This document shows, piece after piece, positions 1 to 13,302 of a DNA stretch of 64,000 nt. The notes beneath the pieces are model-generated. The model was not told the DNA's origin, made no database searches, and saw only the letters and a program-made list of their open reading frames with translations. Source of the stretch: Acanthornis magna (lineage: Eukaryota; Chordata; Aves; Passeriformes; Acanthizidae); NCBI GenBank assembly GCA_036785705.1, contig JAWUZG010000056.1, positions 17,404,001 through 17,468,000 of the forward strand, read 5' to 3'. Each line of letters begins with the position of its first letter. Position 1 is the stretch's first letter. Made by a program: the position numbers and the translations under genes.

Positions 1-3000
1 AGAATGGTTTATTTGGACTGCACATGGTACAAGGTCATTGCCTCAAAATATCTTCTTTTCTCTGTCCTACCTCTGCCAGGTTTTCAACACTATACACTGA
101 TCTTGCCCAAACTCTGACCAATTTCAATTATTTCCTGTGAACCAAAAGTAAACCTGCAATTTTTCTTTTATGTTGCTGGTATTTTAACTTTAGGTTATTT
201 AACCAGTTTGTCCCATGCTTGATAGCTGTTGGACTAAACAAAGCAGAAATTTAATGGAAAAGGTGATGTTTTCCTTCAATATTTAATATGTGTCCCTGAA
301 ACAATTTGGGCCATTTTAGCGCATTCCTCCATTCCCTCGTGCCTCTTTTAGGGTAAAGAATGATTTTGTCAGGTGAAATAGCTGTTATCTTATGGGCAGT
401 GGTTTCAGATAATGCAGCGAGGTCAATGCAGATGAAAAAAGATGTAAAAGATTCTTGCTCCTTATCCATTAGGAATCTGTTCACTCAGGGCCTCTCTGGG
501 TTTTCCATCTTAATGTACTGGCCTGGGTCCAGGTTGTGCTGAGTCTACAATATCAGCTTCATTTGATAAGCCTGTAGTCAGCTTTTGGCTGAATTCGCGT
601 TCACTGTGCTCAGGAAAGAGAGCTTTGATAGCAGAAGAAAGATGACTACAGTTAATGCATCCAGGTAGGTTTTCCTCATTCTTAGATTATTGCTTATTTG
701 TGGAATGGATGATTTCCTCTCTAAATCATTGACTTCCCATCAGGAATCAAGCTGATTTGATGGTTTCCTGGATAATTGTTTCAATGAAGTGGGATAATAG
801 CTCTTTGCATTGCTTAATGTGTATTTCTGTGGTCATCACTCAGGGTACATCCATTAATTTATCACCTTGGAAAGCACTTTCATGCAAGGTTTAGCAACTT
901 TCAAAGATTAAGGGATCTCAAAGCCTGCTCAGGCTTTGAGGAATTTATTGTTTCAGTGCATGGCAACCCTTCTTTTTCATCTTCCCATGAAAGTATCAGT
1001 GCAAAATACAAACCCAAGGAGATCAATGTGAGCAAAGGAAAGATGAGACTGATGCAGAGCAGATAACAGCAACAGGTCACAAGATCAGCTCCTTTTCCTG
1101 TAGGTGCAATTCCAGCACTTCTTTTGCAGATTTGGAATTAGAGACCGCATCAATGCAATCAGAAGAGGATCAATGGTCTTTCTTGTCGTCTGGGACATGG
1201 GGATCTCTGACCATTGCCTCAGAGGGGTATTGATCTGTTCCGGGTTGTGTTATCCTCTGCCTTGACACCCAGCCAAAGCTCAGGGATTAGGCCATGCCAG
1301 ACATGACTTGTGAATGTCTGAAGTAAAAGAACTGTGGGGATACATTTTGAGGATTTTGTCTTTTCCCCAGAGCAGAATCTGACATATGCCAGTGTCATCA
1401 CTGACAAAAGATCAGTAAATCCCTGTATCCATTTGCTGGGAGATGAAGATCTGTTAATAAGCATCAACTCTACGGTAGGTTTTTTACACTTCCTATTAGC
1501 AGGCAAATGACAACCTGGGGTTCTGATCACTCATGAGGAGAACACAGGCTTTCCACATTCTTGAGTGTCCCAAGCTTGTGGCATGGACTAGTTTAGGGAA
1601 TAATTCCAGCCAGACCTCAATGTTCCAGACTCCCAGAGCCCTCACAGGAGGAACGCTCACAGTTTATTATCACTGGAGGAGCTGGCACTGATGAGAACCT
1701 CCTTTAGTCCGTGTTGGAATTATTGGTTTAGGCCTTACTCTAGGGAGTGGATTGGGAAGTAAACTGTGCCAGGGAAGGGCAGGGTAGGGAAGGGACTATC
1801 ACTTGCTCTGTGTGCCCTGAGAAATGCAAGGCTGGTGGAGCACAGTTTGGAATCCCAGACTGGCTGGCTCTGAGGAACAACTGAGCTGGGGCAGCACATC
1901 CCTGAGAAAGGAATGGCATCGCATCAGTGCCCATAAAATAGTGGCAGTGGCAGTGACAGTGACAGAGGAGAAGGTGAGAGCCTGCAAAAGGGGAGGTCGG
2001 GGGGAATCACACATTTAACACACTCTTTGTGGCATTTTGATGCCCCATTGGTTTCATCTGCTCTGGTCAGAGAGGCAATGGGAGATAGCACTCACCACTG
2101 AATGGTGTCTGAGCGAGAGCTGCAGAGCAGCCCCGGAGCAGCAAATGTCAGAGAGCAGGACTGGGGTCGGGAGCTGAACTGTGCTGTACCTTTGGCTGTG
2201 TTAATAACAAGTGCAGGAGTTGAAAGCACAAAAAGGGATGGTGGGAAGGCCCTGAGGGACCCCGAGCACTCAAGTGCATCTTCCCTGCAGAGTGGACAGG
2301 TTAGAGGGCTGGGTAAGAGCAGCACGAATCCCTTGGTCTGGAGATAAAGTCACGGCTCAGCTCAGCAAATGGAATGGGGGCAGGGGCACGAGGGGGCTCA
2401 GTGTATGGAGGAGACAAATCCTGCCCGAAAGACAGAGCCTCTGTGCAATGCCTGATCCCAACAGCCCCTGACTAGCTCACACTGAGGGGGAGGCCTCACA
2501 CCAAGGTCAGAGACATCCACACAGGGACTTCTGCTCAGCCCCAGGGCTCCAGAGGGATCAGGACACTCCAGAGCCTGGGCTTGACCTTGGGGCAAAGACA
2601 GAAGTTCCTCCTGCAGGTGAAATCCTGACCTGCCAAGGTAAGTCACTGTCCCAAATCCCCTGCCAATTTTATGGCTCAGTCTTTCTCATTGCCTTCACAG
2701 AAAGTGAATTGGAGCCCAGAGAGAACTCATTGGGGATCTGCTTAATATTGATAATTGTTGATCTTTTAAGGCCTGCAACTGATTTTATGTATTTTCTGTC
2801 ATTGCTTCAAGTAGAAATAATCGTTGCATTCTGCCATGTTGAGAGGGAAGAGTTACACAAAGATCAATTCTGCTGATCAATGTTCTAATACAATATTATT
2901 CTGTGGGACAATTCCAGCATTTAACATTTTGTGGTAAATGATTTCCCATTGCCTCACTCAGGGTTCAAAACAATCATTAGCACTAGTTCAAACTGTTAAT

Positions 3001-6000
3001 GAGGTTAAGGGAGATCCTGAATCAGCAGAGCAGAATCTATGACCCTGGAAAGCTTTTCCCCTCCTGTGCCCTCTGTCTACTCCTTCCATTTTGGTAAATT
3101 GACCAACTCTTCCCAGCAATTTGTAGAAAATACATTTACACTTGTTAATTTTCTACTGGAACTTGATTCATCCAACCAACAAACTTAATTTGTCTGCAAA
3201 TTGTGCTCTATGTGGCACCTTTAGAAAGAGCAGCACTATCTTTTTCTAAGCAATGCAAAAATATTAACATTTACTCTTGGCATGGTCCTTCATTCTCTCT
3301 TTACATGACCTAGGAGACCTCACTCCAACAAAACCAAACGCAGTTAAATAGGATTTGCCTGCAGGAAGCTCCAGGTTTTTTGAGGACAGAAGTGCCAAAA
3401 CCAGTGGAAGTTTTCCCTCATCATTCCGTTCTTAACTTCAGGGGATTTTTTTGTTGTTGCTTGAGGAAATGAAACTCTTGACAGGTTGGGAATAGAGGAG
3501 AAGCTTGTGCCTAACTAAGATCCCTGGTCCTTCCAGGTTTCCTGCCAAGCTGTGGAGCAGCAGCCAAACCTCCCAGAAGAAGAGAAAGCATAACCTGCCC
3601 TACCAAAGCCCCTGTGAGGGCAGGAGGCACCAAAGCACACTCAACGCAGAGGCAGGAATGCTCCTTCTCCACTCCTGGAGATCTTTGCCTGCAGTCTGAG
3701 CTCTTCTGGGAGCTGGGCTGGAATGGAAAATGAGCTGCCAGGTGTGAAGTACAGAGCTGGAAATGAGCTAGAAGTGGTAAATCACAAACATTTCCATCAT
3801 AAATAGACTGGAGGAACACGCAGTGCCCTGAGGTGAGGAGGGTGAGCAGTAAATGACAGAAGGACAGGTGAGAAGTGTGGCAGGACTGGGTGGAACTCTC
3901 AGCTGGGGAACATTTCCAGCCTCACTATAGAAACTCCACCAGTGCAGTGCCACTGCTTTGCTTCGTGTCACAGCCACCTCTGCTTTCCTCCTGTGGCTGT
4001 GGCACTTCAAGAGAGCAGGAATTTACAGGTTCCAACGCTGGCTGAGGAGCTGTTTGATTTAAACACTGAGACAGGAAGCACATGGGAAAATGTCAGAGAA
4101 AATGAGCCATTATCAGAAAAAAAACCCCACACATTTATAATTGGAAACATTTTGATCTGGAAATCACCTCAAAATCACAGCATTTGCATATTTTGCTACA
4201 GGTTACCCACTCAGGGCATTGGGTGAATTTCTTTGTGTACAAATTCCATCATCCTGTGATGTATTTATTTTTAAATCTGGTAGCCTTGCTACATGTCCGT
4301 AGTTCTCTGATTACTGACTTGCCCTGAATTGTGGGTCTCATGCCAAGAAAATTCTATTTTCTGACAGCAAATGACACAGCTCCACTGCTGATTGATTTTC
4401 ATAGGTACAGAGTGTGTGCTGTGCGTTAGAGTGAGGATGGGGGCATCAAAAATGTTGTTCCTAAAAGATCAAAAGTAGATGGATGAAGACATCTGGACTC
4501 CATGACACTTCTGGCTGTCTTTGCTAGGCAATGCAACACTTAATGAAACTAAATTACACAGATGCTCCTAGAAAACTTTTATTCCTGTAGCAAATTGAAT
4601 AAACTATGGATGTTTCAAACAAAATCTCTCTTCATTCTTATTCCAAAATTTATCAAGTCAATCTAACAGCAGTCCTTTCTTTGTTTCTCACCAAAGCAGG
4701 ATGAATATGGACAAATTTCTAAAGGCAAACCCATCCTTGAGGCCAGGCATGGGCCCCAGAGGGCCAACACATTTCAGATTTCATTTCAAATCAAGGCCCA
4801 CAATGCAAGTGAAGGTCACCCTGCTGAAATCAAGGACAGACTATGCTCTCTTTGAAGATCATGCTCATATATAAGCTACACTGATGTTCCTGAGGATGGA
4901 ATATTTAAATGCAGACTCACTGTTCTCACATTTCAAAAGGAATCACAGCAATGTGTTTCACAGCAGCTTTCTGAAAAGAACTGCAAAAAAGACAACAGGG
5001 AGGAAACTTTTTATGTAATTATGGGGGCTGATTCTCAAGCCACTCGTTTAAATTTCCTGTCACCAACTCTGGATTGCAGAAGTTCTGCTGATTTAGGATC
5101 AAGCCAATTTCTTGATGTCAAATGTCCAGAGAAACTTTCTATTAATGACACACAGTAAAATGTACTTTCCAGTTCCTGGGATTCACGCTGTGGCCTGGAG
5201 ATAGCAGATAGGAGCTGGAAATAAAAACTTTTCCCTACACGATCAGAAACTACAGAAGAGGGCTACTGTTTATTATGAGCTAAATGTGACATAGCATTGG
5301 TAGGATTTGCTGAAAATGTAATTTTAGATGCTTTTGATAATTCTTTGACAGGGAATTCTATTTAAACTGGACATTTCTCAAAACATGACCCCTGTGAATG
5401 CAGATGTGGTGACATCTGATCCCAAGGTGTGAACCAGAGACCTACGTCAGCAGAGCTCCTCTGCATGATGCTGCTAGACCTGAAAAGATTCAATTTCTTT
5501 ACCAGTCCCTTTACAACGTGTTTCATACCCAGATTTTTATTTTTAATCAGAAAGAATCTCTTTATTTGACTGAATTAATATATATATGGTGCAAATAAAT
5601 ATGCTTTCTGAAGCAAGTCCAACTTCTAGTGGTTTTGCACATGGATTTCTGGATGTCACAGTTACAAAAGTAAATCATAGCATTCAAAAAGGAAAAATCT
5701 TGATAAAAAGAAGGAAAGCTTTGGGATTAAATAGACTGATTAAGTAGTTCCTCTTGACTTACTGCGTCAGAGAAAGTGAGGTTTCCAAAAGGGAACACCT
5801 ATGTTAGAAATACCGAGCTTAAGATAAACTATTCAAAAATGTTTTGTGATCGAATCTGCAATAGACTGAAGTTTCATGAAAAATCTCCCTTGGGAGCGTT
5901 AAAACCTCTCTATTAAAATGGAAAGTAAGTGCCACAACACAAAATCTGAAGAGGAATGCTGCAATCCTGACGCAGAGAGGAAAAAGGAATGCCTGTAGAC

Positions 6001-6436
6001 ACAGTTCCAAGCACATCAGGTTCTAAAGGAAGGCTCCATGGCTGCTTAGAAGAGCTCTGTCCCTGATTAGCCTTTCTGACATCTGATTAATCCCCTTCCC
6101 CTGCACTGAGTATTGAATGTTAACAGATGCTTTTCCAGCCGACATCATCTTCTTTCCCTCAGAACAATTAGGGAACCAGAAATGAAAACTGATTTGCCAA
6201 CTGACTCGATGGCAAACATAAAATTTCCACAGTGTGCCCTTTGGGCACCTTTAGTTTACTCCTATTACCCATTGTGCCCTCCCAAAATCTGTTTCCCTTG
6301 TCCCATGAAGAATTCAGCAGTTTCCTTTCACTATCACCCACTGCACTGAAGCAACTCATGCAAATGTCTGGGGAAGGTCCTTTGTTTTGGAAAGCTACAA
6401 AAAGAATTAGTGCTTCCATATGAAAACACAAATTAA

Positions 6437-6676
6437 ACCGAGAGAGGGCAGGGTTAGATGAGATATTGGGAAGGAATTGTTCCCTGGGAGGGTGGGCAGG
6501 CCCTGGCACAGGTGCCCAGAGCAGCTGTGGCTGCCCCTGGATCCCTGGCAGTGCCCAAGGCCAGGCTGGACAGGGCTTGGAGCAGCCTGGGACAGTGGGA
6601 GGTGTCCCTGCCCTGGCAGGGGTGGAATGGGATGAGATTTAAGAGATTTAATCCAAACCATTCCGGGATTCCATGA
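6437..6676 (+). mobile_element. CR1 LINE, 5'-truncated 3' end
   Basis: Sense-strand CR1 3' region: GATATTGGGAAGGAATTGTT, CCAGGCTGGACAGGGCTTGG, a TCCCTGCCC stretch, then the terminal ATTCCGGGATTCCATGA in place of the usual ATTCTATG repeats. Diverged and non-coding. Confidence 0.9.
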
Positions 6677-7240
6677 ACTCAATCTGCAGATCATTTCTTG
6701 CTGTGGGGTGTTAACACCACTCAGAAATGGTGCACAGCCACAATCCTCAGCCAAGGTGATGGAAACTGGAGCACTCAACCTGTTCAATGTCCAGACTCCT
6801 CATGCAAAGGCATGGGTTCAATAAGAAAAAGTTAGTTCTTTGCCAAAGTCTCAGAGTGATTTTATGCACAATTTGGCATCTTAATATTTTTACATTTTGG
6901 TCTAAATTATTTATGCTTCAGAGTTGTATTTTATATTTTAACATACGTGATTGCTTTCTACAAATTTTCAAGACTTCTTCCATAACAGAGCACTGTCAGT
7001 TTGCATTAAGTTCCAGAATAAATGCCTTATTTTTATAGCCTATCACATCTGCATCAGAAATTAATGCAGTTGCAAAAAATCCATGGAATAATACATCTTT
7101 ACTATGAGACATGGAACATGTGCCACAAAAACCCAAGTTAATTGGGAACAAAGGGAATGACAACCTCTTTAAATTCCCACCCAGCAAACCCCCTCCCAGC
7201 CTTTGAGAAACCAACATCAATAAACACAAGTAGATTAATA

Positions 7241-7330
7241 GGATCATAGAATCACAGAATCTCAGAGCTGGAAAGGACCCACAAGGATCATTGAATTCCA
7301 GCTCCTGGCCCAGCACAGGATCACACCATG
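7241..7330 (-). mobile_element. CR1 LINE 3' end fragment
   Basis: ATCATAGAATCACAGAATCT followed by GAGCTGGAAAGGACCCACAA is the reverse complement of the CR1 3' terminus. It is short and truncated; its inner end near the ACACCATG phrase is approximate. Confidence 0.85.
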
Positions 7331-7889
7331 TGCCTGGAATGGTATTTCTTATGTCAGGCTCACGTGGTATTCCCTGTGTGAATGCCATTGGTATTGTTCA
7401 GAGCCACTGCTAAAAGGATGGAATAATTACAGACAGGCGTTCCAAAAGTTCACATAAAAGAAATGCACATTATGCACAGGAAGATGCTGAAAGCAATAGA
7501 TACTCTGGGCCAAATTCAATCTGCCAAATGCTTCCAGCCACTCTCATGCCTGTGCTAGAGAAGATGGGGAGTAGCTGAACTGTAAGTAAGTGCACCCAGG
7601 TAGCCAAATGCCTCCTCCTGCCTGCCCAGGTTGTCGTATTTAGGGCATCCATGGCTGTTGCTATAAAAGGCTGTGAGAGCAGAGGGTGGCAGGAGCAAGG
7701 CCCACAAATCCTCAGCCAGCCCAGTCAACTGCCAGCACCAACTCATCCTTCTCAAGGTTCTGAACAGAGAGAAAAACATTTGAAGAGTGGTTCACTCCAG
7801 CTTCTGAAGTGCTCCCCTGCCACTACTGAAAGCAAGAGGTGGAAAGACAAAGCAAACGCATGAGGAGATTTCCCGAGGATCATACTGAT

Positions 7890-8215
7890 GAGTGGTTTAT
7901 TATCTACGGCATGGCTGGCTGTGCTGGGCTGGCTGGGACAGGGTTAATTCTCCTCTCAGCTCGGGTCATGCTGCGGTATAGGGTTGTGACCAAACCAAGG
8001 CTGACCGTGCTGCCATTTCAGCTCTTGCTGAGCGCTGCTGGCACAGCACCCAGGCTTCCTCTGGTCCCCAGGATCAGGCGCATTTGTTTTATCTCAATCC
8101 ACAAGTTCGCTGTCTTTGACTCTTCTTTCCTCTTCTCCTATCCCGTGGGACAAAGGGAACAGGGGCAGCTGTGTGGGACAGTGAGCGAGCAGGCACTGGG
8201 TTAAGCCATCACTGG
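7890..8215 (+). mobile_element. Degenerate ERVL-type LTR fragment
   Basis: GGCTGGGACAGGGTTAATTC, TTGCTGAGCGCTGCTGGCAC, TTATCTCAATCCACAAGTT, a CTCCTATCCCGTGGGA phrase, then GTGAGCGAGCAGGCACTGGG and TTAAGCCA. This order matches the 5' and 3' parts of a common avian ERVL-family LTR as I remember it. At about 300 bp it is shorter than a full LTR, so an internal part is missing. No internal retroviral genes are seen. Ends are approximate. Confidence 0.6.
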
Positions 8216-8225
8216 TATCATAGGT

Positions 8226-8266
8226 CATCACACATTATCACATGTCATCACATGTCATCACATGTT
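8226..8266. repeat. Short 10-bp tandem repeat
   Basis: Three to four copies of ATCACATGTC between two LTR-like segments. Confidence 0.7.
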
Positions 8267-8270
8267 CATC

Positions 8271-9921
8271 TGTTGAAGGTGGGGGGCAGAATTTTTCCCC
8301 ATTCTGTTGCTAGGTAACCAATGACCAGATATTTACTCTTTTGTAAGAGAGAAAGGATGTGGCCAGGGTGTGGTGAGGCGAGGGGAGATCTGGCCATCAG
8401 GAATGGGACTGGCCCCCCGAACTTTGGCCAGGCAGCAGTGGGGAACTCTGTCTCCCTTTCGTGGCAACTGCGGAGAGAGGACCTGGCTCTGCACTGCTTT
8501 CTCTACCTGGTGGGCGAGCTTTCATTTGGGAAAGGTGATGGAATTCCAACCCACTTTTCCCTCCTGGAGTACACATTTTCCCAGTTGCACTCACAGCTGC
8601 TGCTGCCCCACGCCCTGCCTGCCAGAGCACACTGCCACAACTGCGGAGTTCCTGCCACCCCTTGCTGGCTAGCCCAGGTGAGCCCATCCTGCTGCTCCAT
8701 CTCCCTGCTCTGAGCTCCCTGCCCAGCCTGTCCTGCTGTGCCATCCCTGCCCAGCCCCATCCTGCTCACGCCATCCCTGCCCAGCCTGTCCTGCTGTGCC
8801 ATCCCTGCCCAGCCCCATCCTGCTCACGCCATCCCTGCCCAGCCTGTCCTGCTCACACCATCCCTGCCCAGACTGTCCTGCTGTGCCATCCCTGCCCAGC
8901 CCCATCCTGCTCACGCCATCCCTGCCCAGCCTGTCCTGCTCACACCATCCCTGCCCAGCCTGTCCTGCTCACACCATCCCTGCCCAGCCTGTCCTGCTCA
9001 CGCCATCCCTGCCCAGCCTGTCCTGCTGTGCCATCCCTGCCCAGCCTGTCCTGCTCACACCATCCCTGCCCAGCCTGTCCTGCTCACGCCATCCCTGCCC
9101 AGCCTGTCCTGCTGTGCCATCCCTGCCCAGCCTGTCCTGCTCATGCCATCCCTGCCCAGCCTGTCCTGCTCACGCCATCCCTGCCCAGCCTGTCCTGCTC
9201 ACACCATCCCTGCCCAGCCTGTCCTGCCCATGCCATCCCTGCCCAGCCTGTCCTGCTCACGCCATCCCTGCCCAGCCTGTCCTGCTCACACCATCCCTGC
9301 CCAGCCTGTCCTGCTCACGCCATCCCTGCCCAGCCTGTCCTGCTCACACCATCCCTGCCCAGCCTGTCCTGCTCACACCATCCCTGCCCAGCCTGTCCTG
9401 CTGTGCCATCCCTGCCCAGCCTGTCCTGCTCACGCCATCCCTGCCCAGCCTGTCCTGCTCACGCCAACCCTGCCCAGCCTGTCCTGCTGTGCCATCCCTG
9501 CCCAGCCTGTCCTGCTGTGCCATCCCTGCCCAGCCCCTCCCCCATTCCCCACGTGACACAGCCCTGCCCTCGCCCCACAGCGCCCCCTGCAGCTCCATGG
9601 CAGTCACTGCACTGCCCTGCCTGCCCGGAGCCAACAGCGCCCCTGCTGCCTGTGACCGGGACTGCAGCAAAGGGACAGCACCTGGCAGCCCAGGGACATC
9701 TGCCACCGGGTTTTTTTTGTTTGTTATTGCCACTGTTGTTGTTGTTTGTTTGCCTCGTTATAGATTCTAGTAAAGAACTGTTATTCCTTTTCCCATATCT
9801 TTGCCTGAAAACCCTTGATTCCAAAGTCATAATAATTCGGAGGGAAGGGGGGGTCACATTCTCTATTCTAAGGGAGGTTCCCACCTTCCTTAGCAGACGT
9901 CTGTCTTTCAAACCAAAAGCA
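8271..9921 (+). mobile_element. Probable ERV LTR carrying an internal minisatellite
   Basis: The left part (TGTTGAAGGTGGGGGGCAGA, GCTAGGTAACCAATGACCAG) and right part (AGTCATAATAATTCGGAGGG, CCTTCCTTAGCAGACGTCTG, TCTTTCAAACC, ending near AAAAGCA) look like the two ends of one avian LTR, bounded by TG and CA. The 29-bp array at 8714-9538 separates them. No target-site duplication is obvious, so the precise ends and the single-element reading are inference. No retroviral protein-coding region is present. Confidence 0.45.
8714..9538. repeat. 28-29 bp minisatellite, about 29 copies
   Basis: The unit is CCATCCCTGCCCAGCCTGTC followed by CTGCTCACG, CTGCTCACA, CTGCTCATG (29 bp) or CTGCTGTG (28 bp). 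Units are highly homogeneous with interspersed variants, typical of a recently expanded GC-rich avian minisatellite. Because the unit lacks stops and is not a multiple of three, long apparent proteins (up to 523 aa, rich in HPCPACPA and IPAQPVLL) read through on the + strand; these are artefacts. The complementary strand carries GG/GGG runs that could form G-quadruplexes. Confidence 0.97.
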
Positions 9922-10249
9922 GCCCTTTTTTTGCAGGCAAGAAGGAATCTTCCTTATCCCGGTCCTCCACACCTGACTTATGGCTTCCCAGACACCCAGA
10001 GAAATGTTCCCACTGTGGGAACTGGTCAGGGGAGGTCACAGCCAGGGGAACACAGAGAAGAAGCAGAAAAAGATGCTATCTCAGATTTCATATGTACATC
10101 AGGAGCTCTTTTTAAAGGGTATCTCAACTTAGGTAACTTCTTTTCCTCTCTACCTCTTCTTCCTTTTCTCCTATGCTTTAAAACTTCTTCAGACCACAAA
10201 AGAAATAAATCTGCTAATGGGAGAAGGATGTAAAGGAGTGATCAAGAAA

Positions 10250-10316
10250 ACAACTTGTGGGTTGGAACAAGCTGACTTTTAAGGTCACTGCCAACACAAA
10301 CTTTTCTATGATTCCA
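10250..10316 (+). mobile_element. CR1 LINE 3' end fragment
   Basis: GGGTTGGAACAAGCTGACTT, then TTAAGGTCACTGCCAACACA and a terminal TTCTATGATTCC, in CR1 sense order. Confidence 0.8.
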
Positions 10317-13278
10317 ATTTCAATTTTAAACCTGTTTCATTTCACACATTAGTTTTCTTTCTGACCCTATTGATTTCCTTAAGTTTACCCAGCTCCCCAC
10401 TCACCTGGACTATTCATGAACTGCAAACTATTTTGGAGGGGAAAGGGAAACCTGGAATTTTGTGTCTTCATAATTCCGTAAGTGGCAAATGTTCTCTATG
10501 CCCACATCCTCAGAACCAGTTCGTTCACCTATAGGATGCACAGGACCTGGTTTTTATTCTGTGGAGATGAATGGATCCCAGCAGCACAGGAGGGGTTGGG
10601 TCACAAAGCTATGATGGGACGGCACAGGTGCCCTGCAGGCCCTGCAGGATCAGTGCAGACTGGCATGAACCACAGAGGTGCATCCCAGCAGGAGCTGGAT
10701 TGCAAAGGGCATCCGGACACAGCCTGGTGGATCTGTGCTGTTAGAGCAGCTGGGGACCAGCCTGACTTTGCTAAAAGAGGGCAAATTAATGGACTGAACT
10801 TCGCATGGTTCTTTCATTGAACTCAACAATGAATCACATCTCTGGGTCTTGTGCCTTTCTCTGATCCTGCTGAAGCTCCCAGCCATCCAGGCCATTAGCA
10901 TGAGCACCACGAGGAGCTCTGGATCCAGTGCCTCCTTCTATGTCTGCATTCCCAGTGTGCTTTTATACTGATCCAACAGAGACTGCCTGAAGCAGCCAGA
11001 AAAGCTTTTTCTGCTACACTAGCAACAGTCTAAAGCTTTTTCCAGCCATAATGCCTGCATAATTTTTCCTCTGATATTTATTAAGCCCCTTGAGACATTA
11101 TATAGCTTCAGCATTCCCTTCTTTTTAACTTTATGCTATTTTCATTCCATTCCGCAAAGATTTTGTTTCTCATCCTTCTCCTGCACTGCTTCCAGAAGTC
11201 CTTCCCTTATTTCGTTACTGCAAACCCCTCAGCATCCAGAGGCTGACTGCAAACATAAAATGATGGATGGGAGATGAGATCTGACCTTTCCACCTTCCCA
11301 TCCAGGAGGTCTTTAGGCTAAATAGTCAGCCACTGGCTTCATCTGTGTCACCAACTGAACTGACCTGCTTTCGAGGCTGCTGTCCCTCTGTCCACAAGCT
11401 CCTGTGTCCCAGGAGCCTCAGAATGAACAAGCAAAGGCCCATTTCCCCTCAGTTTTCCTTCAGATGGGAACAAAGGGTTCAAATAATTTTCCCTATGTTC
11501 TTCACTGAGAAAAGATGTATGGAGTCATCTCCAATGCATATAAAAGGAGACATTTCAAAGTGTCTCCTACTGTCATTTCAATTCTATAATTAATAACTAT
11601 ATGCAGACAGGCCTTCCACACCATTTTCTCACTCTCACACGTCCCAAATCAGACAGAGAAAAAGAATGTCCCCTGATAGGAAGTATCTATGTCCTGCTAT
11701 AGCATTTTCCCTAATTTAGGTTGCATTATTGATGTACAGAACTCTGTACTTGAATAATGTAACAGTAAGGCTCTCACAGAAAGCACCAGCACCAGCTTTA
11801 ATGTGTGTCTATAAAGATAAGAAAAATGTATTTTAAAAGTCCAGCAGCTTTCAAACAATATATTTTCAAGTTACAGGAATGCTCACCACAAGGAATTTAA
11901 AATTGAGGTGAGAAGGGGGGAGCAACATTTCTTCTAAAATGCTAATGAGCTATTGCCTTATAAAGTGAAAAAAAATCAACAAATCTGACGTATGAATAAA
12001 CATTATGAATATTCAGGAAGTTTAAGCCGCTGATTCAACGTTTTCTAAGAGTGTACAACTTTTGCACTGATCACACAAGCCATTCTTTCTCTTCTCATCA
12101 TGAGGTGTCGGTGTGCTGCTGAACATATGCGTGGAATTGCAGGGATTGTAATTCATCCAGATGGCAGGAAGCTCTGGAATTGTTACTCCTATGGTACAGA
12201 TGTTTAACAATCCAACCATATGGCTCCAATAAGGCAGCCTTGTCAAAGAATACAAAAACTGCACCAGACACACAGCCCTGTAAATGGGAATGCAGTCCTG
12301 AGGTAGGAATGTTCATATGGCTACACTAGAAATGCACACATCCCACTAGGAAGTTGGCATGGCTATTGGAATTACAGAATTTATGAAACATTATTTAAAC
12401 TCCTGAAAACAATCAGGCCCCAAATTTGCATAATTTCCCCAAGTCAGCTGTTAAAAGAACATTCCTCATTTGTTTTTGAAATTCATTAAAGGCGTCAAAC
12501 AAAGGTGAGTTGAAAAGATGGGCAAATAATACATGGAAATACAGTAATGTCCCCAACCTCTGGCCTGAGGGAAATATCACTGCAGGTAACAAACTGAGAT
12601 TCAACCAGTGAGACCAACAATTTCTCCAGAAAAAGATTTGTCAAAGTCAGGAGCCCTGCTGATGCTTGTGACAATTATAATGTGGAAAGCTGAATGTTGA
12701 GAAACAATCTGAGATCAATAATATCTTGGCCAAGAAAGGAAAGAACCATGAAATGGTCAATCTATAACTCTACTGAATTTTGGCAGGTTTGAAAGACAGA
12801 TAAATGGCAGCAAATCAGATTGTTAAATCACTAATCCTGTCATTATTACATCCTGTCACAATGCATAGATTTAGACATAAGAAAAAGAGTGTAAGGTAGG
12901 AGAGTGGAGAAAACACTTAAAAGCTCAGCTCAAACTGTGGAGAAAAGGTGAATTCCCAACTTTTTGTTTCGTGGTTGGTGCTTTTCTGCCCAAAAGTCAG
13001 CTGGCAGTAGCTGCTGCTCAGAGTCCCATCTGCCTTGCCTCTGATGTCAGGTCTCTGACCCTTTGTTCCCCACAAGAAGTGTCTCCTCTGTACAAATCTG
13101 TTGTGCAAGAATAAGATTAAAATGGACAGAGCGAACAAAGCGTTGGTCTCTCAGACAAAAATGCATCCATTTAGCACACAGGGCATCTTTCCACCTGACA
13201 TATTCTTAAAGGGAACTATTCAATTACCATCTCCTCACAGCCTAAGGAGCACAAAAGAGCCATGTAATATTCTTTTTC

Positions 13279-13302
13279 TTTTTTTTTTTTTTTTTTTTTT
13301 TT
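13279..13302. repeat. Poly(T) run of 24
   Basis: Uninterrupted T run preceded by TTCTTTTTC. No element with a matching 3' end was recognised next to it on the minus strand. Confidence 0.9.

Noticed and set aside
2632..2650. Strong donor-like CCAAGGTAAGTCACTG on the + strand after an open stretch
   Set aside because: Opposite strand to MEGF11, no acceptor-bounded open exon with family similarity, and the upstream frame has no recognisable domain.
8662..10233. 523-aa proline/cysteine-rich open frame on the + strand, with overlapping 272- and 324-aa frames
   Set aside because: It coincides with the 29-bp minisatellite; a stop-free unit whose length is not a multiple of three opens all frames. 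No domain, and the C-terminal part runs into LTR sequence.
10482..10910. Overlapping + and minus frames that looked like possible EGF-region exons
   Set aside because: No C-x-C spacing of EGF modules and no match to the expected first EGF exon of MEGF11.
13271..13302. Poly(T) run as the tail of a processed pseudogene on the minus strand
   Set aside because: Upstream sequence on the minus strand (coordinates above 13302) shows no recognisable exon-joined coding sequence and no polyadenylation signal at the right place.
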